Notes under the pieces: model-generated
Told to the model about the DNA's origin: nothing
Databases searched by the model: none
The model's input: the letters and a program-made list of their open reading frames with translations, nothing else
In this document: in pieces, positions 61,801-64,000 of the stretch
Layout of the letters: every line of letters starts with the position of its first letter
Position numbering within the stretch: position 1 is the stretch's first letter
Position numbers and translations under genes: made by a program
DNA from: Nitrospira sp. CR1.1
GTDB taxonomy: Bacteria > Nitrospirota > Nitrospiria > Nitrospirales > Nitrospiraceae
Length of the DNA: 64,000 nt
Reading direction: 5' to 3'
Assembly: GCA_014055465.1 (NCBI GenBank)
Contig: WIAF01000003.1
Coordinates: 62,001-126,000 of the forward strand

Positions 61801-63675
61801 CAGTTGCGGCAGCCTCTTCTCCCGATCACGCTGTTCCTTGTTGAGGCGAGCATAGCGGCGGGAGAGTTCCTTGTCGTCGCCAGTCAGCGGCTTGTAGGCC
61901 TCGTCTGGCAATCCCTCGCGCAGCATCTTTCGGTCGAACACACCGATCAGACTATCGCCGCAGCGAATCTGCGCATCGAAGAAGGCGAGCGGCCGGCCCG
62001 GCTCCAGCGCTTCGATCCAGAGCGCCACCTTGGTCAGCTCGACCGCCATGGGGTTGCGGTCCACACCGTAGAGGCAACGGCAGGCGACCTCACGCAACGC
62101 ATGGCAGAAGTCGGCGGCCGAAGGGATTCCACCGGCGCGGCGGCGGGCGACGCGCGTGGCAATGCGCCGCGCCGCCGCAAGTAGAAAATGCCCCGATCCA
62201 CAGGCAGGATCGATGACGGTGAGCTTTAATAGCCCTTCGACAGGATCAGCGGCCTGTGCTTCCCGCTCGTCGAGCACCGGATCGAGCGTGGTGTCGAGCA
62301 GGAGTTGAACCAGACTGTCCGGCGTATAGTAAGAGCCGGTGGTTTTGCGCTGGTTACCCTTCTGCTCGGCGGCCTCCGAGGCGAAGGTGAGCGTCTTGCC
62401 GTCGTCACCGAGTTGCGGCTGGAGTTCGAGCAGCGATTCGTAGACCGAACCAAGCTCCTCTGTTTCCATCGCGCGCCAGTTCACCGACACCATGCCGGTT
62501 TTGTCGGAGAGCCAGGACAGGCGGTAGAGTGCCTCCATGAAGGCGCGGTTGCGCAGACGTGCGATTTCGAGATGCGGCAGCTTGCCGGCGCTGAAAAGCC
62601 CGCCAAGCGCGGGCAGGCCGAGCGCTTCCTGCCCGCAGGCAAGAGCGCCGAAGACGACCTTGATACTCTCATAGCGGTCGTGGTGCTTGTCCCAGGTGGC
62701 TGCACGGGCCGCTTGCGCCCGAAGTGAAGCGAGGCTGTACCCATCGGCGTAGAGCTTTCGGGCATCCGGCTTTGCCGTCTCGGGATGAAGCAGGTTCCGG
62801 TCCTCGGCCACCATCAGGAAGATGAGGCGATAGATGAGGCGCAGAAGCTCGTTGAACCATTCGGTCAGGTCGATCTCTCCGGATCTCAACCGGGCAGCAA
62901 GGTCGGGATTGGCTTCGAGGAAACCGGAGCCGAGCACTTTCAGCGCGGTTTCAACCTGAGCCGCCAGCCGATCGCGGGCGGCCACGCCTTCGCGAGAGCC
63001 GGCCTCACGCCAGCGTTCCAGCACGCAATCGGTGACAAGTGTGCCGACAACGCCGAACCGTGTCCGGTGGATCAGCAACCAGAGAACGGCGAAAGAGGAG
63101 GCATCCTCGTTCGTGAAGATCTGGGCAAGGTCGCCTTCGATATAGGCCGGCCGGGTCAGCGAGGCGTTGTCGCGCATGAGACGGATGATGGCCCCGTTCG
63201 TGACCAGACCCCAGAGCGCGCTCTCGCTGTCGTTGAGATAATCCTGAAGCGCAAAGGCCGGGGATCGCGAACGGTCGGTCGAAAGCGTCGGACTGCGCCT
63301 ATCGAGCTTTTCCTCGGAAGGCGGGACGACGACCACAGGGACGCGGCCACCGGCGAGGAAAGAGATCACGCCATCGGCGGAAACGAGATCGTTGAAGCCG
63401 AAGGTTTCCGCCAAGAAGTCTCGCACGAAGCGCCGTGTCACCTCGACCGAGGGATTTTGAAGTTTCGCGAAGGCGTCGAAATGGGACTGGCCGACGCGGA
63501 AGGCGGTGGAAATCTCTTCGCGGATCGTCAGCCCCTTGCGGATCCGGTAGTCCACTTCCGTCTGTTCGAAGGCTTGTCGTCGGTCGATGCTGGAAACCAT
63601 GGCCGGCGCGATGAGGTTGCCCTCCAGCAAGAGCGAGGGCCAAGCCGACATGTCGGTGACGAGCTTCCGCGCCAT
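58849..63675 (-). CDS. Eco57I/DrmMI-like N6-adenine DNA methyltransferase
   Basis: This 1608-residue protein has a class-I methylase core. SAM motif I is VIDPACGSGHFLLAAARRI near residue 487, with GVDRNPMAVELTKVALWIEA after it. The catalytic motif is DVVIGNPPWERIKLQEQEFF near 753. The N-terminal 470 residues and the C-terminal 700 residues (target recognition, specificity) are long, as in the giant methylases of DISARM (DrmMI) and BREX (PglX). A helicase tail ends 3 bases upstream and the SMC gene overlaps downstream. The protein probably marks host DNA so that the system spares it. Whether it also cuts is unclear; I see no PD-(D/E)xK motif. Confidence 0.85.
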   Translation of the reverse strand: MARKLVTDMSAWPSLLLEGNLIAPAMVSSIDRRQAFEQTEVDYRIRKGLTIREEISTAFRVGQSHFDAFAKLQNPSVEVTRRFVRDFLAETFGFNDLVSADGVISFLAGGRVPVVVVPPSEEKLDRRSPTLSTDRSRSPAFALQDYLNDSESALWGLVTNGAIIRLMRDNASLTRPAYIEGDLAQIFTNEDASSFAVLWLLIHRTRFGVVGTLVTDCVLERWREAGSREGVAARDRLAAQVETALKVLGSGFLEANPDLAARLRSGEIDLTEWFNELLRLIYRLIFLMVAEDRNLLHPETAKPDARKLYADGYSLASLRAQAARAATWDKHHDRYESIKVVFGALACGQEALGLPALGGLFSAGKLPHLEIARLRNRAFMEALYRLSWLSDKTGMVSVNWRAMETEELGSVYESLLELQPQLGDDGKTLTFASEAAEQKGNQRKTTGSYYTPDSLVQLLLDTTLDPVLDEREAQAADPVEGLLKLTVIDPACGSGHFLLAAARRIATRVARRRAGGIPSAADFCHALREVACRCLYGVDRNPMAVELTKVALWIEALEPGRPLAFFDAQIRCGDSLIGVFDRKMLREGLPDEAYKPLTGDDKELSRRYARLNKEQRDREKRLPQLFKDWSPPEILAERDHQLKEMTQDDLASVEAKARGFEAIRSSDDWKNLKSASDLYISANFYMAAFFTPKAAGATGTDAMPLTEHVWQAAGGQAPAEHLRQGARLTSEKVSAFHWFIEFPEMMEHDGGFDVVIGNPPWERIKLQEQEFFAARSPAIAAARNKAERQKLIDDLEKADPESGDGRLWKDFIFAKRTAEAASEFARSSSRYPLTGRGDVNTYALFAELFSRLAKPTGRAGVIVPTGIATDSTTQYFFAWLVASSRLASLYSFFEVRKIFLATDDRSSFCLLTIGHSNQGAEFAFSLLRTTDLANSERRFRLTPAEIAAINPNTKTAPVFRSRADAEVTAKLYACAPVLIQERPQEEGGDINPWGITFQRMFDMSGDSGFFHMPARMEADGWGRDGVDWVRETAAGVERRVPLYEAKMIHQFDHRWSTYGVDASDDEEGARDCTLAEKQSPDFEPSPRYWVPEEEVILRAARVPSALKSAVRQARGEGGKGRRKADADPEEGARAAVLKALVTWLAGAVPALEGGPAREANIVRLLGRAQDWRGALKASPERFLLDPKTLVAGAEMQRETPLAETDLTLIAEGPKDALALAELLIVAKQPRWLMGWRDICRSTDERTVIASVFPRVGTNHKAPLFYLCHSPQLAAAFLASITSLSFDYAARQKIGGTSLTYFYLKQFPTLASSAFSSNDLDFISPRVLELTYTSHAMKPWAEDLGYSGNPFAWNEDRRAKLRAELDAFFARKYGLNEEELRYVLDPAKVKGSDYPSETFRVLKEKEIRLHGEYRTERLVLEAWKRMEGNQGADAIPVSVELPPLEGLPNGAWAWPARVQHWDRLRYAAQYAFWQMDPASDGSRVRFVIAGLAEPALLTPLLAAGDREQWVRLVGPEAQPAQGAVRLRPAINVAWRSMFETLLTSGQLDERNDGTWARGQHFSPAGLEAASADAQRTAFAIRSVRSMDVDSLIAAVVPEDNVIWARFVSG

Positions 63676-63678
63676 GGC

Positions 63679-64000
63679 TCAGGCCTCTCCCGGCATCAGA
63701 ACGAACAGGCCGATCACATCCGGCGGTAGAACGGCCTCCACGGTCACGCGCGAGGCTGACCCTGACGCTGCGCGGAGGCGGGCATGGTCCTGCATGAGCT
63801 CTTGTGCGCGCGATTGGGCGAAGTCGGCGATCGGTCCTTCGAGCAGACCCGGCAGGGCCTCCTTCGCCTTGGCGATGAACCTGTTGCGTGCGACAGGCGC
63901 GAGATCGGACGTGGCGGGTGTATTGAGCCATTCTCGGGCAGTTTCGCCAGCCGCCACGATCCGGCCGCCTTGGATCGCGACAAGCGCCGCCTCCTCAGCC
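63679..64000 (-). CDS. C-terminus of a putative SNF2-type helicase (DrmD-like), cut by window edge
   Basis: The open frame enters from the right edge and ends 3 bases before the methylase start. The visible 107 residues are helical: TSDLAPVARNRFIAKAKEAL, FAQSRAQELMQDHARLR, then VTVEAVLPPDVIGLFVLMPG. The last stretch (R-V/Y-x-V-E-x-x-L-P-P-D-V-x-G-x-x-V-L-x-P) is, as far as I recall, the usual end of DISARM class 1 SNF2 helicases (DrmD), which precede DrmMI in those operons. The catalytic part lies outside the window, so this call depends on position and the end motif. Confidence 0.5.
   Translation of the reverse strand, partial: AEEAALVAIQGGRIVAAGETAREWLNTPATSDLAPVARNRFIAKAKEALPGLLEGPIADFAQSRAQELMQDHARLRAASGSASRVTVEAVLPPDVIGLFVLMPGEA

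Noticed and set aside
56080-64000. Complete DISARM or BREX system
   Set aside because: No DrmA/B/C, PglZ, BrxC or BrxL is visible; only the methylase and the helicase tail resemble DISARM.

Overview
The window is 64 kb of GC-rich bacterial chromosome from a Gram-negative organism. Outer-membrane factors, an RND pump, lipoproteins and HlyD adaptors all imply an outer membrane. The mix of genes and the style of the intergenic repeats suggest a Nitrospira-like (Nitrospirota) genome. That assignment is inference: no rRNA, ribosomal protein or nitrite-oxidation gene is present to confirm it.

Layout. (1) 1-3.2 kb is a gene graveyard: two RHS/YD-repeat fragments, a REP-associated (RAYT) transposase tail and a frameshifted IS3 transposase, around one intact amidohydrolase. 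(2) 3.2-9.4 kb is a plus-strand heavy-metal RND operon: a His-rich exported protein, then CzcC-, CzcB- and CzcA-like proteins, followed by a lone receiver protein and a VanZ-like protein. (3) 10.5-14.4 kb holds minus-strand single genes: a glycine-zipper lipoprotein, an unknown protein, a double-domain SagB-type oxidoreductase and a VIT-family transporter. (4) 14.7-37.3 kb is a long minus-strand cluster. Read in the direction of transcription it is TolC, HlyD, GAF-HlyD, M50 protease-HlyD, a 3902-residue DUF4347/RTX/cadherin protein, a membrane histidine kinase, a hybrid kinase and an HDOD protein. The tight spacing suggests that export, proteolysis, a giant surface protein and signalling work together. 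There is no ABC ATPase. (5) 37.7-43.2 kb is plus-strand housekeeping and regulation: TPR proteins, a GT-B glycosyltransferase, an ECF sigma factor with its anti-sigma factor, and tadA. (6) 43.2-55.1 kb is a compact minus-strand lipopeptide cluster: an NRPS (FAAL-ACP-C-A-T-C-A-T-TE), an ABC exporter and a phosphopantetheinyl transferase. (7) 55.4-64 kb is an island next to tRNA-Ser(CGA), with tRNA 3'-end fragments and a traD relic. It carries a translationally coupled operon: a putative SNF2-type helicase (only its tail is in the window), an Eco57I/DrmMI-like adenine methylase, an SMC-like ATPase and an HNH nuclease.

The two best candidates for something undescribed are the helicase-methylase-SMC-HNH operon, which looks like part of DISARM joined to a Septu-like ATPase/HNH pair, and the ABC-less secretion/sensing cluster around the giant protein.
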